Assembly (NCBI RefSeq): GCF_004331345.1
Contig: NZ_SJJZ01000006.1
Coordinates: forward strand, 490,229 to 554,228
Reading direction: 5' to 3'
Source of the DNA: Kribbella soli
Lineage (GTDB): Bacteria > Actinomycetota > Actinomycetes > Propionibacteriales > Kribbellaceae
Length of the DNA: 64,000 bases
Made by a program: the position numbers and the translations under genes. Positions 1-7,879 of the stretch are shown here, piece after piece. The stretch's first letter is position 1. The number at the start of each line of letters is the position of its first letter. The notes under the pieces were generated by a model. That model saw only the letters and a list, made by a program, of their open reading frames with translations, searched no databases and was not told the DNA's origin.

Positions 1-431
1 TAGTCGCTGTAGACGGCGCCGGCCCGGGAACTGGTCCGCAGATTGCTGTTCAGGTCTCCATTGAGGAAGTCGCCGGAAGAGCTGTTGAACTTCCACAGCT
101 TGCCCGAATTCATCACACACGATCCCACCCAGACGGCGTTCACTCTCGTCCTGTAGTCGGTGGACAGGCACTTGCCGGTAGCTCGATTCCGCAGGAGGTA
201 GAAGCCCGAAGCGTTCTTGGCCCCCGCGGTCCACTGCTGGTGAGTGTTGCCGGTGCACCTCGACACGAAGACCACACCCGAATCGCCGGCCGTCAGACAG
301 GTGCCGGTGTGCACGTTCATCAGGGGCCGGTACGACACAGCCTGAGCCGGCGCCGCCGTCAGCGCCCCACCGGCCCCCACCGTCAGCATCGCCACCGCCG
401 CCACTACAGCCCTTCGCAGACCTCGGTTCAC
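1..431 (-). CDS. Secreted ricin-type beta-trefoil lectin-like protein (3' end cut by window edge)
   Basis: Reading the minus strand from a GTG at 431 gives a signal peptide of about 30 residues (positive start, hydrophobic core, AQA-type cleavage region), then a Cys-containing repeat with HQQWT and CLSTD segments typical of QxW beta-trefoil carbohydrate-binding domains. An AAAGGAA ribosome binding site lies about 7 nt upstream. The frame stays open to base 1, so the C-terminus is missing. Likely role: secreted sugar-binding protein or the lectin part of a larger enzyme. A perfect 18-bp palindrome lies 36 nt upstream. The family is clear; ligand and full architecture are unknown. Confidence 0.75.
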   Translation of the reverse strand, partial: MNRGLRRAVVAAVAMLTVGAGGALTAAPAQAVSYRPLMNVHTGTCLTAGDSGVVFVSRCTGNTHQQWTAGAKNASGFYLLRNRATGKCLSTDYRTRVNAVWVGSCVMNSGKLWKFNSSSGDFLNGDLNSNLRTSSRAGAVYSD

Positions 432-466
432 AACCGTTCCTTTCACCCAAAGGTTCCTCTATGATT

Positions 467-484
467 CTAGAGTTCAAACTCTAG
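467..484. promoter_or_regulatory. 18-bp palindromic operator candidate upstream of lectin gene
   Basis: CTAGAGTTCAAACTCTAG: perfect 8-bp arms with a 2-bp centre. On the minus strand its end overlaps a TAGAAT that could be the -10 box of the lectin gene, so a bound regulator would block that promoter. The regulator is not identifiable here. Confidence 0.5.
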
Positions 485-543
485 GAGGCTAGAGGGTCAC
501 CGGGCGAGGACGCCGCCGCGGGGGTGCGGCGTCCTCTCCGGTG

Positions 544-2616
544 CTACAGGTGGGTGGTTGTGGACGGGCCGCGGTTGCCGTTCGGGGCGATCGGGACCAG
601 TTGGAAGGTTCGGCCCTTGGTCAGGTCGACTGATTCGGCGAAGAAGGCGTCGCGGTGGACGCGGCCGAGCCAGTGGTTGGCGCCTTGGAGTACGTCGTAC
701 GCCGTGGCGTCCGGTTGGCGGGACCAGGTGAAGCTGAGGTGGCGGGTGGCGCCGGCGCCGGGGCCCTCGTCGGCTACGGCGAAGGATCGTGGGCGGGCGG
801 GTGTCTTGTAGAGGGACTGCGCGTCGGCGAGCAGGACCTTGCCCAGGTGGCCGGAACCGCTGGTGCGCAAGGAGATTCGCGCGATGCGGTCGTCCCCACA
901 GGGCACTCGCCCGCCGTACTCGATCCAGCCGGACGCTCGCCGGATCGGTGTCAGTCGGGTCCACACGATGCGGTCCGGTGCCGCACGGCGGGTGACGCCG
1001 AGCTCGATCGTCGACAAGCCCTGCGCGACGACCCGGACCTCGGTGTGGTCGGCCTGCGCGATGTCGGTCTTGAAGAGGTGGACGACGCCGGTGCCCGTGA
1101 GAGCGAGACTGTGCGCGCCCTCGTACGCCGTGCTCTCGTCGAGGGCGACCGTGACGCCGTCGGTCCAGTACTGCCACGTCAGCGCCCGATCGGCACAGCC
1201 TTGGTTGTCCCAGCCGCTGTCCCGGACCTGCTTGCCGTCGAGGTAGAACGTGCTGCCGACGCCGATGTTGAAGGTGGTCAGGATCGGGAGCGCGCCGTAC
1301 GGCGACCGCTCGACGATGCCGTGCGCGATGCCGTCCCAGCGCTTGTAGTTCAGGACATCGGTCCGGTACGGCGGTGTGCGTTCCTCGATCCGGCCGGACG
1401 TCGCCGGGTTGCCGGTCGGCCCGGACCAGAACCGCTGCTCGAGATCGCGGTACTTCGCCCGTCCTTCCGGTGTCGTGGTGGCACCGGAGTTCGCGGCGGT
1501 GGCCCAGTACTGGTCCTCGACGAACAGCGCGACGGAGATCGGACCGGGGTGGCCCGGGTACGCGTAGTCCGTGAAGCACTCCTCCGGGTTGAAGCCGCCC
1601 TGCTGGTGCTCGACGCCGGCGAACGCGACTTCCCGTGGGTCGAACCCGGCGGCGGTCGCAGTCTTCGCGCTGCCGCTCAGGTCCGCGTCGACGTACGGCC
1701 AGCCGTAGTTGATGAAGATCGAGTCGACGATCGGATCGCCGGGGGCACCGAGCCACGGGACGTTCTTCTGATTCAGCGTGTTCTGGTAGTCCAGGTTGCC
1801 GTTCGGCAGATCCGCGTCGTAGTACTGCAGGTAGAAGTCCGGGTCCTGGGCCTTGAGGTAGCGGAACAGGTCGCGCAGCTTCTCGGCCTGGGCGGCGGTG
1901 ATCGACGCCTCCTGGTTGATGAACAGGCCGTCGAAACCGAAGTACTTGCGGATCTCGATCAGCTTGTCGCCGACCGGGAACGAGCCGTCGGCGGCCTGGA
2001 CCAGGAACTCGCCGAAGTCGACGCCGGTGCGCGGCCAGAACCAGCCGCCGATCGTCTTGACGCCGTTCTTGTGGGCGGCCTCGGTCCAGCCCGGGTTCGG
2101 GATGTCGATGACGCCGTACGTCCGGCCGGGCGCACTCGGGTCGGCGACCACGTCGCTCGGCACCGACGGCAGCACCTGACCGTGCCACGTACCCCAGACG
2201 TCGATGTACGGCCAGAACCGCTGCGTGTAAACGTGCCCTTCGAGACCGATCGGCTGGTTGCGGCCTTCGTAGATCGTGCCGGCGTCGTCCAGGCTCAGCG
2301 TCGACAACCGGACCCCGGGATCCAGGTCGGGATGCGCCTGGGTCGGCGCGAACGGCTCGATCCGCGGCGCCAGCGGGACCAGGCAGCGCAGGTGCCGGGC
2401 CCACGGGTGGGTCTTGGGGTCGAAGTCGAGCAGGTCCGCCGGATTCCATCCGTACGTCGACGGTCCGGGCGGGATCCCGCCCGACCCGGGCTTCGGTGCT
2501 GCCGATCCAGCTGCCGCGGCGGAGGCCGTCGTACCGACCCCGGCCAGCGCCGCCACCAGGCCGGCACCTCCCACCGTGATCAGCGTTCTCCGAGAGACCT
2601 CGAGCGGATCTGACAT
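544..2616 (-). CDS. GH85 endo-beta-N-acetylglucosaminidase, Tat/Sec exported
   Basis: 690 aa. The ATG at 2616 has a GAGGAG box about 7 nt upstream; the frame extends further but without a better start. The N-terminus has a twin-arginine signal (SRRTLI, residues 8-13, then a hydrophobic run). The middle matches GH85: WPYIDVWGTWHG (135-146), GGWFWPR, and GFDGLFINQE (227-236), where N234 and E236 fit the Asn that stabilises the oxazoline intermediate and the catalytic Glu two residues on. The C-terminal third looks like beta-sandwich and Fn3-type domains. Expected to cut the chitobiose core of N-glycans or related glycoproteins outside the cell. Upstream DNA carries a direct repeat and an inverted repeat. 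Family assignment is strong; substrate type is inferred. Confidence 0.85.
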   Translation of the reverse strand: MSDPLEVSRRTLITVGGAGLVAALAGVGTTASAAAAGSAAPKPGSGGIPPGPSTYGWNPADLLDFDPKTHPWARHLRCLVPLAPRIEPFAPTQAHPDLDPGVRLSTLSLDDAGTIYEGRNQPIGLEGHVYTQRFWPYIDVWGTWHGQVLPSVPSDVVADPSAPGRTYGVIDIPNPGWTEAAHKNGVKTIGGWFWPRTGVDFGEFLVQAADGSFPVGDKLIEIRKYFGFDGLFINQEASITAAQAEKLRDLFRYLKAQDPDFYLQYYDADLPNGNLDYQNTLNQKNVPWLGAPGDPIVDSIFINYGWPYVDADLSGSAKTATAAGFDPREVAFAGVEHQQGGFNPEECFTDYAYPGHPGPISVALFVEDQYWATAANSGATTTPEGRAKYRDLEQRFWSGPTGNPATSGRIEERTPPYRTDVLNYKRWDGIAHGIVERSPYGALPILTTFNIGVGSTFYLDGKQVRDSGWDNQGCADRALTWQYWTDGVTVALDESTAYEGAHSLALTGTGVVHLFKTDIAQADHTEVRVVAQGLSTIELGVTRRAAPDRIVWTRLTPIRRASGWIEYGGRVPCGDDRIARISLRTSGSGHLGKVLLADAQSLYKTPARPRSFAVADEGPGAGATRHLSFTWSRQPDATAYDVLQGANHWLGRVHRDAFFAESVDLTKGRTFQLVPIAPNGNRGPSTTTHL

Positions 2617-2644
2617 CGCCTCACTCCTCAGATATACCGGTTTA

Positions 2645-2708
2645 GTTTGCCCAGCATCATAGGAGCGAGACCTCTTCAGCAAAAGAGCTGAACTGGTTTT
2701 GCCCAGCA
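2645..2708. promoter_or_regulatory. Direct repeat pair plus inverted repeat upstream of GH85 gene
   Basis: GTTTGCCCAGCA at 2645-2656 recurs as TTTTGCCCAGCA at 2697-2708. Between them lies TTCAGC-AAAAGA-GCTGAA at 2675-2692, a 6-bp inverted repeat. These are 30-90 bp upstream of the GH85 start and could bind a sugar-responsive repressor. The regulator is unknown. Confidence 0.4.
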
Positions 2709-2709
2709 C

Positions 2710-3091
2710 CTGTCAGGCGGCCGCCTACTCCAGCACGCCACCCACCTCATCGCCACTCCGGCCACCCTCAGGTTCTCGACTCGTGGATCGAGGTTGTTCC
2801 TGACAGCCAACTCCCACGACTCGACGAACAACCCCTTGCTCTGGCGACACATATCCAGTTCGAGTGGTGTTGGCGTGTGACCTTTCCCTTGTGAATAAAG
2901 GGTTCCAGGACTCGCTGGCTGGTGGGTACGAGCCGTGTGCCATGGAATCGAACGCACAACCGGAGAAGATCTTCATCATCTGGCTTCCTCGCGCGGGACG
3001 GGGATCTTTCGGGACCTTTGGCCCTGATCTACGCCTACAGCTGTGGCCACACTGTGGCTGCGAGGATCACGAGATCCCGCGGGGGAGATCG
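2710..3091. other. 382-bp gap with no supported gene; one DosR-like box
   Basis: Several overlapping short frames exist on the minus strand at 2725-2979, but none has a convincing start, codon bias or recognisable domain. The only structured element I see is a near-palindrome at 3009-3028, listed separately. Confidence 0.5.
3009..3028 (+). promoter_or_regulatory. DosR/DevR-box-like near-palindrome
   Basis: TTCGGGACCTTTGGCCCTGA resembles the mycobacterial DosR consensus TTSGGGACTWWAGTCCCSAA at about 15-16 of 20 positions. It lies about 65 bp upstream of the small membrane protein gene at 3092, a normal place for an activator site. No DosR-type regulator gene is in the window. Confidence 0.4.
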
Positions 3092-3418
3092 ATGTCAGAG
3101 ATGAGCAAGCAGGTGTATGCGGCGCAACGGGTGGCGACGTTCCTGGGTGTCGTGAAGTGGCTGACGATCGCGGTGCTGGGAGTCGGCGGGGTCCTGACCG
3201 GCCTGCAATTGATCACTGCCGGCACCAGCAGCACTGAGCAGGCGCTCGGGTTCCTGGTGCTGGTGGTCGCGGGCGTCAACGCGCTGGTCACCTGGGCCCT
3301 GTTCGGGTGGCTTCAGCACATGCTCGGGATGTTGACCGTGATCGCTGCAAACACGGCTCCGGTACTGCAGCCAAATCTGAGCGCACCGGTTCCGGCGTTC
3401 ACTCAGCAAGGGCTCTGA
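3092..3418 (+). CDS. Small two-helix membrane protein
   Basis: 108 aa; ATG at 3092 preceded by GGGGGAG. A longer in-frame extension to 2864 lacks a ribosome binding site and looks non-coding. Two hydrophobic segments (about residues 18-41 and 51-75) predict two membrane spans with a short cytoplasmic start and a Pro-rich tail. I do not recognise a named family. The upstream DosR-like box suggests expression under hypoxia or redox stress, which is inference. Confidence 0.65.
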   Translation: MSEMSKQVYAAQRVATFLGVVKWLTIAVLGVGGVLTGLQLITAGTSSTEQALGFLVLVVAGVNALVTWALFGWLQHMLGMLTVIAANTAPVLQPNLSAPVPAFTQQGL

Positions 3419-3528
3419 GGTAGCTGTGCTGAGCAACGCTGACGCGAGGGGCGGCCCTTAGCGTGACCGCGGACGAGAGCAGCTCGACCTGACTCGCGGC
3501 ATGCCGGCCGGCGATCGGCTGCTCGGCA

Positions 3529-4533
3529 TCAGGTGAGGTACGGGCGGCCCTTGGTGTCCCACTTGAGTACACCGGTGTAGGCCTGGCGCTTGTTGGAGTC
3601 CTTGACGCCGTTGTGGTTGGCGTCGACGTAGGCGTGGAAGGCGATCCGGGTGGTCTTGCCGACGTTGATGACGGTGCCGCCGCCCGGTCCGCAGAGCCGG
3701 GTCGACTTGGTGGTCATCAGGGTCTTGACGCGGGTGAAGCGACCGCCCCAGAAGGTGCTCGCGGACCAGACGTCGGTGTTGTAGGAGCAGTTGATGTAGT
3801 CACCTCGGGAGGCGAACAGCCACACCTTGCCGCCGTGCGCGATCACCGACGGGCCCTCGATCTTGGCCGAGCTGACGATCTTGGCGATGCTCTTGCCGAC
3901 CACGCGGGTCCCCGTCTGCGTGTCCATCTGGACCGCGCGGATCTGGAAGCCGGACGCGTTGCGGTAGTCGCTCTTGTAGATCAGGTACCGCTTGCCGTCC
4001 TTGGCCCGGTACGCCGCCGGGTCGATCGCCTCGTACCCGCGCGAAACCCACGGCGAGCAGACGACCGGCTTGGAACCCGGGGTGTAGTTCCCTGCCGGCT
4101 GACGGGAGGTCGCGACGCCGATGCAGTGCACGTGCCGGGACGCGGACTCGCCGGTGAAGTACATGACGTACAGCGCGCCGCGGCTGTCCGAGCTCTGGAA
4201 GACCTCCGGCGCCCACAGCAGCGGCTTGCTGTGGTCGACCCAGGCCGGGATCGCCGCCATCGACTTGTGGATCGCCGACCAGCCGCCGCTCGTCGTCCAG
4301 CGCGTGCCGTAGCCCGCGCCGGTTCGGAACAGGTAGTACTTCGAGCCGAGGTGCGCGAATCCGGGATCAGCGAAGTCCTCGGTCCCGACTCGCCGCACGC
4401 TACTTGGCGCTGCAGCAGCCTGCGCCGTCACAGCGGCATCAGCTCGCGCCGCACTCCCCGGATGCACAACAACCGTTCCCACAACAGCAGCGGCACCAGC
4501 AAAAACAGCCAGCGCAATAGGCAAACGACGCAC
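3529..4533 (-). CDS. Secreted GH43-type glycoside hydrolase
   Basis: 334 aa; start GTG 4533, chosen because GGAGG sits 5 nt upstream and the signal peptide then begins directly (MRRLPIALAV). After the secretion signal, TEDFADPGF (D56) fits the GH43 catalytic base, WAPEVF (108-113) and YEAIDPAAY (D171) fit the WAPE and transition-state Asp regions, and KIEGPSV (E226) fits the general acid. A five-bladed beta-propeller of about 290 residues is the family norm. Likely hydrolyses arabinose-, xylose- or galactose-containing polysaccharide outside the cell; substrate cannot be set from sequence alone. It stands alone, downstream of the CGNR regulator on the same strand. Confidence 0.8.
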   Translation of the reverse strand: MRRLPIALAVFAGAAAVVGTVVVHPGSAARADAAVTAQAAAAPSSVRRVGTEDFADPGFAHLGSKYYLFRTGAGYGTRWTTSGGWSAIHKSMAAIPAWVDHSKPLLWAPEVFQSSDSRGALYVMYFTGESASRHVHCIGVATSRQPAGNYTPGSKPVVCSPWVSRGYEAIDPAAYRAKDGKRYLIYKSDYRNASGFQIRAVQMDTQTGTRVVGKSIAKIVSSAKIEGPSVIAHGGKVWLFASRGDYINCSYNTDVWSASTFWGGRFTRVKTLMTTKSTRLCGPGGGTVINVGKTTRIAFHAYVDANHNGVKDSNKRQAYTGVLKWDTKGRPYLT

Positions 4534-4604
4534 GAGAACCTCCACAAACCTGGGCGGACGAGGCCTCGGCAATCTAACCCGCCCACCGGGCCACCCAGGA
4601 AGGA

Positions 4605-5180
4605 TTACTCCGCTGATCTGGGCCTGTTGCGCTGGTTGGCGATGAAGCGCGCTTTCTTCTGGCGATTCCCGCACGTGTTCATGTCACACCATCTGCGGGT
4701 GCGACTTTGGCTGGTGTCGAAGAAGGCGGCTTGGCAGGTCGGCGATGCACACAAGGCCAACTTTCCGTCGCGTTCGCCGGCGATGATGCTGATCGCGTCG
4801 GCGGCGATCACGCTGAGGGCATCTTCCACGCAGGAAGCCGAGCCAAGTTGCCATCGCCGCTTGCCGTCGGGCGTCAGGACAGCCGCGGCCCGACCCTGAG
4901 CGCTGCAGTCGTTGATGACCTGGACAGCAGACGCAGGGAGAGCGTCCTGGACCGCGGCCGCTGTCGCGGCGGCGTGAATCGACTCCCTCAGTTCCCGAGC
5001 GAGCTCGAGCTGGGCAGTCGTGCAGGACGCCACCGCGAGGCCGCTCACTGCCAGCCAGTCGACGAGTCGCTGCGGCGTGGGAATGCGTTCCACCGCGTTG
5101 CCCTGACGCTCCGACAGCGTCCCCGTGAAGCTGGTCGCCAGCACGGCGCCGAGGCGGAAGTCAGGAAATCCATCACGCAT
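4605..5180 (-). CDS. CGNR zinc-finger transcriptional regulator (ABATE domain)
   Basis: 191 aa. The N-terminal about 130 residues resemble the ABATE ligand-sensing domain; the C-terminus has a CGNR zinc finger with C144, C149, C165 and C170 (CASPTC ... CDMNTCGNR), a DNA-binding module common in actinobacteria. AGGTGG lies just upstream of the ATG. It diverges from an epoxide hydrolase gene, and the 103-bp gap holds two copies of a 19-bp palindrome, one touching its own start codon. The simplest reading is an autoregulated repressor of the hydrolase gene. Confidence 0.85.
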   Translation of the reverse strand: MRDGFPDFRLGAVLATSFTGTLSERQGNAVERIPTPQRLVDWLAVSGLAVASCTTAQLELARELRESIHAAATAAAVQDALPASAVQVINDCSAQGRAAAVLTPDGKRRWQLGSASCVEDALSVIAADAISIIAGERDGKLALCASPTCQAAFFDTSQSRTRRWCDMNTCGNRQKKARFIANQRNRPRSAE

Positions 5181-5181
5181 G

Positions 5182-5242
5182 GAACCACCTTAGCCGGTTG
5201 CGCGCCGGTCGAAGAGCCTGATAGAACCGTCTTAGACGGTTC
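5182..5242. promoter_or_regulatory. Two 19-bp palindromic operators shared by CGNR regulator and epoxide hydrolase
   Basis: 5224-5242 is a perfect palindrome, GAACCGTC-TTA-GACGGTTC. 5182-5200 is a degenerate copy, GAACCacCTTAGccGGTTG. Centres are 42 bp apart, four helical turns, so both face the same side of the DNA. The second abuts the regulator start codon. Confidence 0.65.
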
Positions 5243-5283
5243 ACATCGGTTCGCAGCCGGTTCTACGACGGCCAGGAGGTCTC

Positions 5284-6465
5284 ATGCCGCTCCTCACCAG
5301 CGACGTACAAGCATTCGAAGCCCACGCAACCGACGCCGACCTCTACGATCTGCGCGCGCGACTGGCCGCGGCGCGACTGCCGGAGGCCGAAACGGTCTAC
5401 CGCGCCGCGCCCGACCCGCGCCGCTGGGAACAGGGCGTTCCGCTCGCCGACCTCGTCGATCTCGTGAACTACTGGCGCACCGACTACAACTGGCGGTCGT
5501 TCGAGGAGCGCCTTGACCGGATCGGCCAGTTCCGCACGACCATTGACGAGCTGGGCATCCACTTCCTGCACCGCCGATCCACGCGCGCAGACGCCACTCC
5601 GTTGATCCTGACGCACGGCTGGCCAGGCAGCATTGCCGAGTTCGTCGATGTCGTGGACGAGCTGGCGGATCCGAAGGACGCAGACGCGCCGGCGTTCCAC
5701 GTCGTGGTCCCGTCGCTGCCAGGCTTCGGTTACAGCGACAAGCCGGCCACCACCGGGTGGGGAGTCGAAAAGATCGCGGCTGCCTGGGTGGAATTGATGG
5801 GAAGGCTCGGCTACAGCAAGTTCGTGGCGCACGGCGGCGACTGGGGAGGTAATGTCACCGCGGTCCTCGGGGGCAGGTTCCCGGCGCAGGTTCTCGGCAT
5901 CCACACAACGCTCGCGTTGGCACCGCCCGGAATGACGACGGACGGGCTGTCGGCGGTCGAGCGCCAATGGACCGAGGAAACCCGCGATTTCTGGCTCCAC
6001 CACCGGGCGTACGCGAAGCAGCAGGCGACCCGTCCGCAGACCATCGGCTACTCGCTCGTCGACTCACCGGTCGGGCTGCTCGCCTGGCTCCTCGACAAGT
6101 TCGCCGAGTGGTCGGACACCGAAGACAGCCCGTTCGAGACGATTACCAGAGACCGGATTCTGGACGACGTCACCCTGTACTGGCTGACGCGGACCGGCGC
6201 ATCGGCGGCCCGCATCTACTACGAAAGCCCCAACTCCCTCGATCCCGACCTTCGGATCGACGTACCGTCGGCAATCACGATGTATCCCGGCGACATCGAG
6301 TCGCGCACTCCGCGCACGTGGGCGCAGGAGCGGTACCGGCAGATCGTCCGATGGAGGTCGCCCGAAGCCGGGGGACATTTCCCGTCGCTCGAGGTTCCCG
6401 AGTATTTCGTCAAAGACCTGCAAGAGGGCCTCGCGGCAGTACTGGCCGCTATCTCGAGACCGTAA
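5284..6465 (+). CDS. Epoxide hydrolase, alpha/beta-hydrolase fold with EHN domain
   Basis: 393 aa; ATG 5284 with AGGAGG upstream. Residues 1-110 form the epoxide-hydrolase N-terminal lid domain. HGWPGS (111-116) is the oxyanion-hole HGWP motif, GGDWGG contains the nucleophile D186, and AGGHFPSLE near the C-terminus supplies the catalytic His. Converts epoxides to diols in the cytoplasm, by family. Divergent from the CGNR regulator, with paired operators between them. Its 3' end overlaps the convergent GH32-like gene by 17 bp. Confidence 0.88.
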   Translation: MPLLTSDVQAFEAHATDADLYDLRARLAAARLPEAETVYRAAPDPRRWEQGVPLADLVDLVNYWRTDYNWRSFEERLDRIGQFRTTIDELGIHFLHRRSTRADATPLILTHGWPGSIAEFVDVVDELADPKDADAPAFHVVVPSLPGFGYSDKPATTGWGVEKIAAAWVELMGRLGYSKFVAHGGDWGGNVTAVLGGRFPAQVLGIHTTLALAPPGMTTDGLSAVERQWTEETRDFWLHHRAYAKQQATRPQTIGYSLVDSPVGLLAWLLDKFAEWSDTEDSPFETITRDRILDDVTLYWLTRTGASAARIYYESPNSLDPDLRIDVPSAITMYPGDIESRTPRTWAQERYRQIVRWRSPEAGGHFPSLEVPEYFVKDLQEGLAAVLAAISRP

Positions 6466-7879
6466 GTTCTACGAGGTCGACAGCGCCGTCGGTGACGAAG
6501 AGGCCGAGGTGGCCTGGGCCCAGTTCGTAGCGGCGGAAGGTCAGGGCTACTCGGTTGTCGACGACGATCTGACCGGTTGTGCCGTCGAGCAGGACCTGCA
6601 CGGTATGGCGGCCGGGTGGCAACGGGCACGGGCGTTCGAGTTCCACGAGATGTGGGACGTCGCCGTCGACCTGCCATTGGGCCGGCCCGGTTCGTCCGCG
6701 TGGCCAGCGGTCGAGGACGATGCGGTCGCGCTGCGGTTCGAGTCGTACGACGGTGGCGCTCTCCCCGTCCGCGCCGGCGTGCAACAGCAGCCCGAACGCA
6801 TGCGTGCCGGCCTCGACGTCGACGGTCAGCGTGATCAGGCAATGCTCGGAAGCGGGATCAGCGATCCAGGCGGCGTACCGGTCGATCGCTCCCTGCCCCG
6901 GCTCGGCGTCCGCACCGTCCAGCGGTGACACCTTCACATCCTGTACGTCGGCGTACGCCGCAACGACCTCCCGCGGGAGTCCGAACGCCAGCGTCCCGTC
7001 GTCCTCCTGATGCGCTTCGAGTACGGCGAGATCGCCGGCCCACTGCCACGGGCCGGCGTCGGAATCCCCTTGTTTCGTGGGGATCCAGCCGACGAAGAAC
7101 CGGCGCCCCTCGTCCTCGACCGACTTGGCCGCGTAGAACGCCCGCCCGTCGACGGTGTCGCGACCCGGCGCGAGCCACGGACCGTCCGGCCCCCGCGCGA
7201 TCCGGTAGCGGGTCTGGAACGCGTCGGTGAACTCGGAGTACACGAGGTACCACCAGTGGCCCCACTGGAACACGTCCGGGCACTCCTGCGTGATGAAACG
7301 GTGCGGCTCCCACAACGGCTCCGCGATCGTCCACTGCGCCAGGTCGGTCGACGTCAAACGCGCGACGACACCACACCGGCGATCCGGCGCATCGACGTAC
7401 CGCGCCGCCAGGACCATCTGCCACGGCTGATCGGCTGCGGTCCGGTACACGAACGGATCCCGCCAGTCCTGCGGCATGTACCCCGGCGGTGCGCCAAAAG
7501 CTTCCGAGGGGAGTTTGGTCCACCGCGTCGGATCGCCGTCGCTGAACGCGTGGCACACCACCTGAAAGTCACCGTCCGCGTCCCCACGCCGCGGATTGTG
7601 CCCGGTGTAGAAGAGATGCAGCTGTGCACCGTCCGCCACCACACTGCCCGTGTAGCAGTCGAAATCGACCGCATCCCGATCCCCGGCCGGCAGTACGACG
7701 CCGTGGTCCGTGTACTGCACGAAGTCCGTGGTGGACACCAACGCCCACGGCATCCCACTCGCACCGGCGGTCGGGTCCTCGGGACGCTCGTCCAGAAGGT
7801 AGAACAACCAGATCCGCCCGGCGTGACTGAACGGAATCACATCGCCGACGAAGCCCGACGACGGGCGCCAGTGCATCAT
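6449..7879 (-). CDS. Atypical GH32-family beta-fructosidase-like enzyme (cytoplasmic)
   Basis: 476 aa, no signal peptide. The five-bladed propeller motifs are present but altered: the usual W-x-N-D-P-N-G nucleophile block is replaced by GFVGDVIPF, keeping D13; WRDPF (139-143) carries the RDP motif; QECPDVF carries the acid/base E199. The C-terminal part (about 330-476) is the GH32 beta-sandwich. Starts inside the stop of the LacI gene (ATGA), so the two are co-translated. Likely acts on an imported fructan oligosaccharide; the altered active-site block suggests a different linkage from the canonical GH32 encoded at 12270-13619. Confidence 0.75.
   Translation of the reverse strand: MMHWRPSSGFVGDVIPFSHAGRIWLFYLLDERPEDPTAGASGMPWALVSTTDFVQYTDHGVVLPAGDRDAVDFDCYTGSVVADGAQLHLFYTGHNPRRGDADGDFQVVCHAFSDGDPTRWTKLPSEAFGAPPGYMPQDWRDPFVYRTAADQPWQMVLAARYVDAPDRRCGVVARLTSTDLAQWTIAEPLWEPHRFITQECPDVFQWGHWWYLVYSEFTDAFQTRYRIARGPDGPWLAPGRDTVDGRAFYAAKSVEDEGRRFFVGWIPTKQGDSDAGPWQWAGDLAVLEAHQEDDGTLAFGLPREVVAAYADVQDVKVSPLDGADAEPGQGAIDRYAAWIADPASEHCLITLTVDVEAGTHAFGLLLHAGADGESATVVRLEPQRDRIVLDRWPRGRTGPAQWQVDGDVPHLVELERPCPLPPGRHTVQVLLDGTTGQIVVDNRVALTFRRYELGPGHLGLFVTDGAVDLVELTVSR

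Noticed and set aside
655..2613. A 652-codon plus-strand frame opposite the GH85 gene
   Set aside because: The minus strand has a signal peptide, start signal and GH85 motifs; the plus frame has none.
2880..2960. tRNA-like T-loop (GTTCGATTC) on the minus strand
   Set aside because: Flanking bases do not pair to form a T-stem and no cloverleaf can be built.
2676..2979. Small minus-strand genes in the 2.7-3.0 kb gap
   Set aside because: Three frames overlap with no consistent codon bias, start signal or domain.
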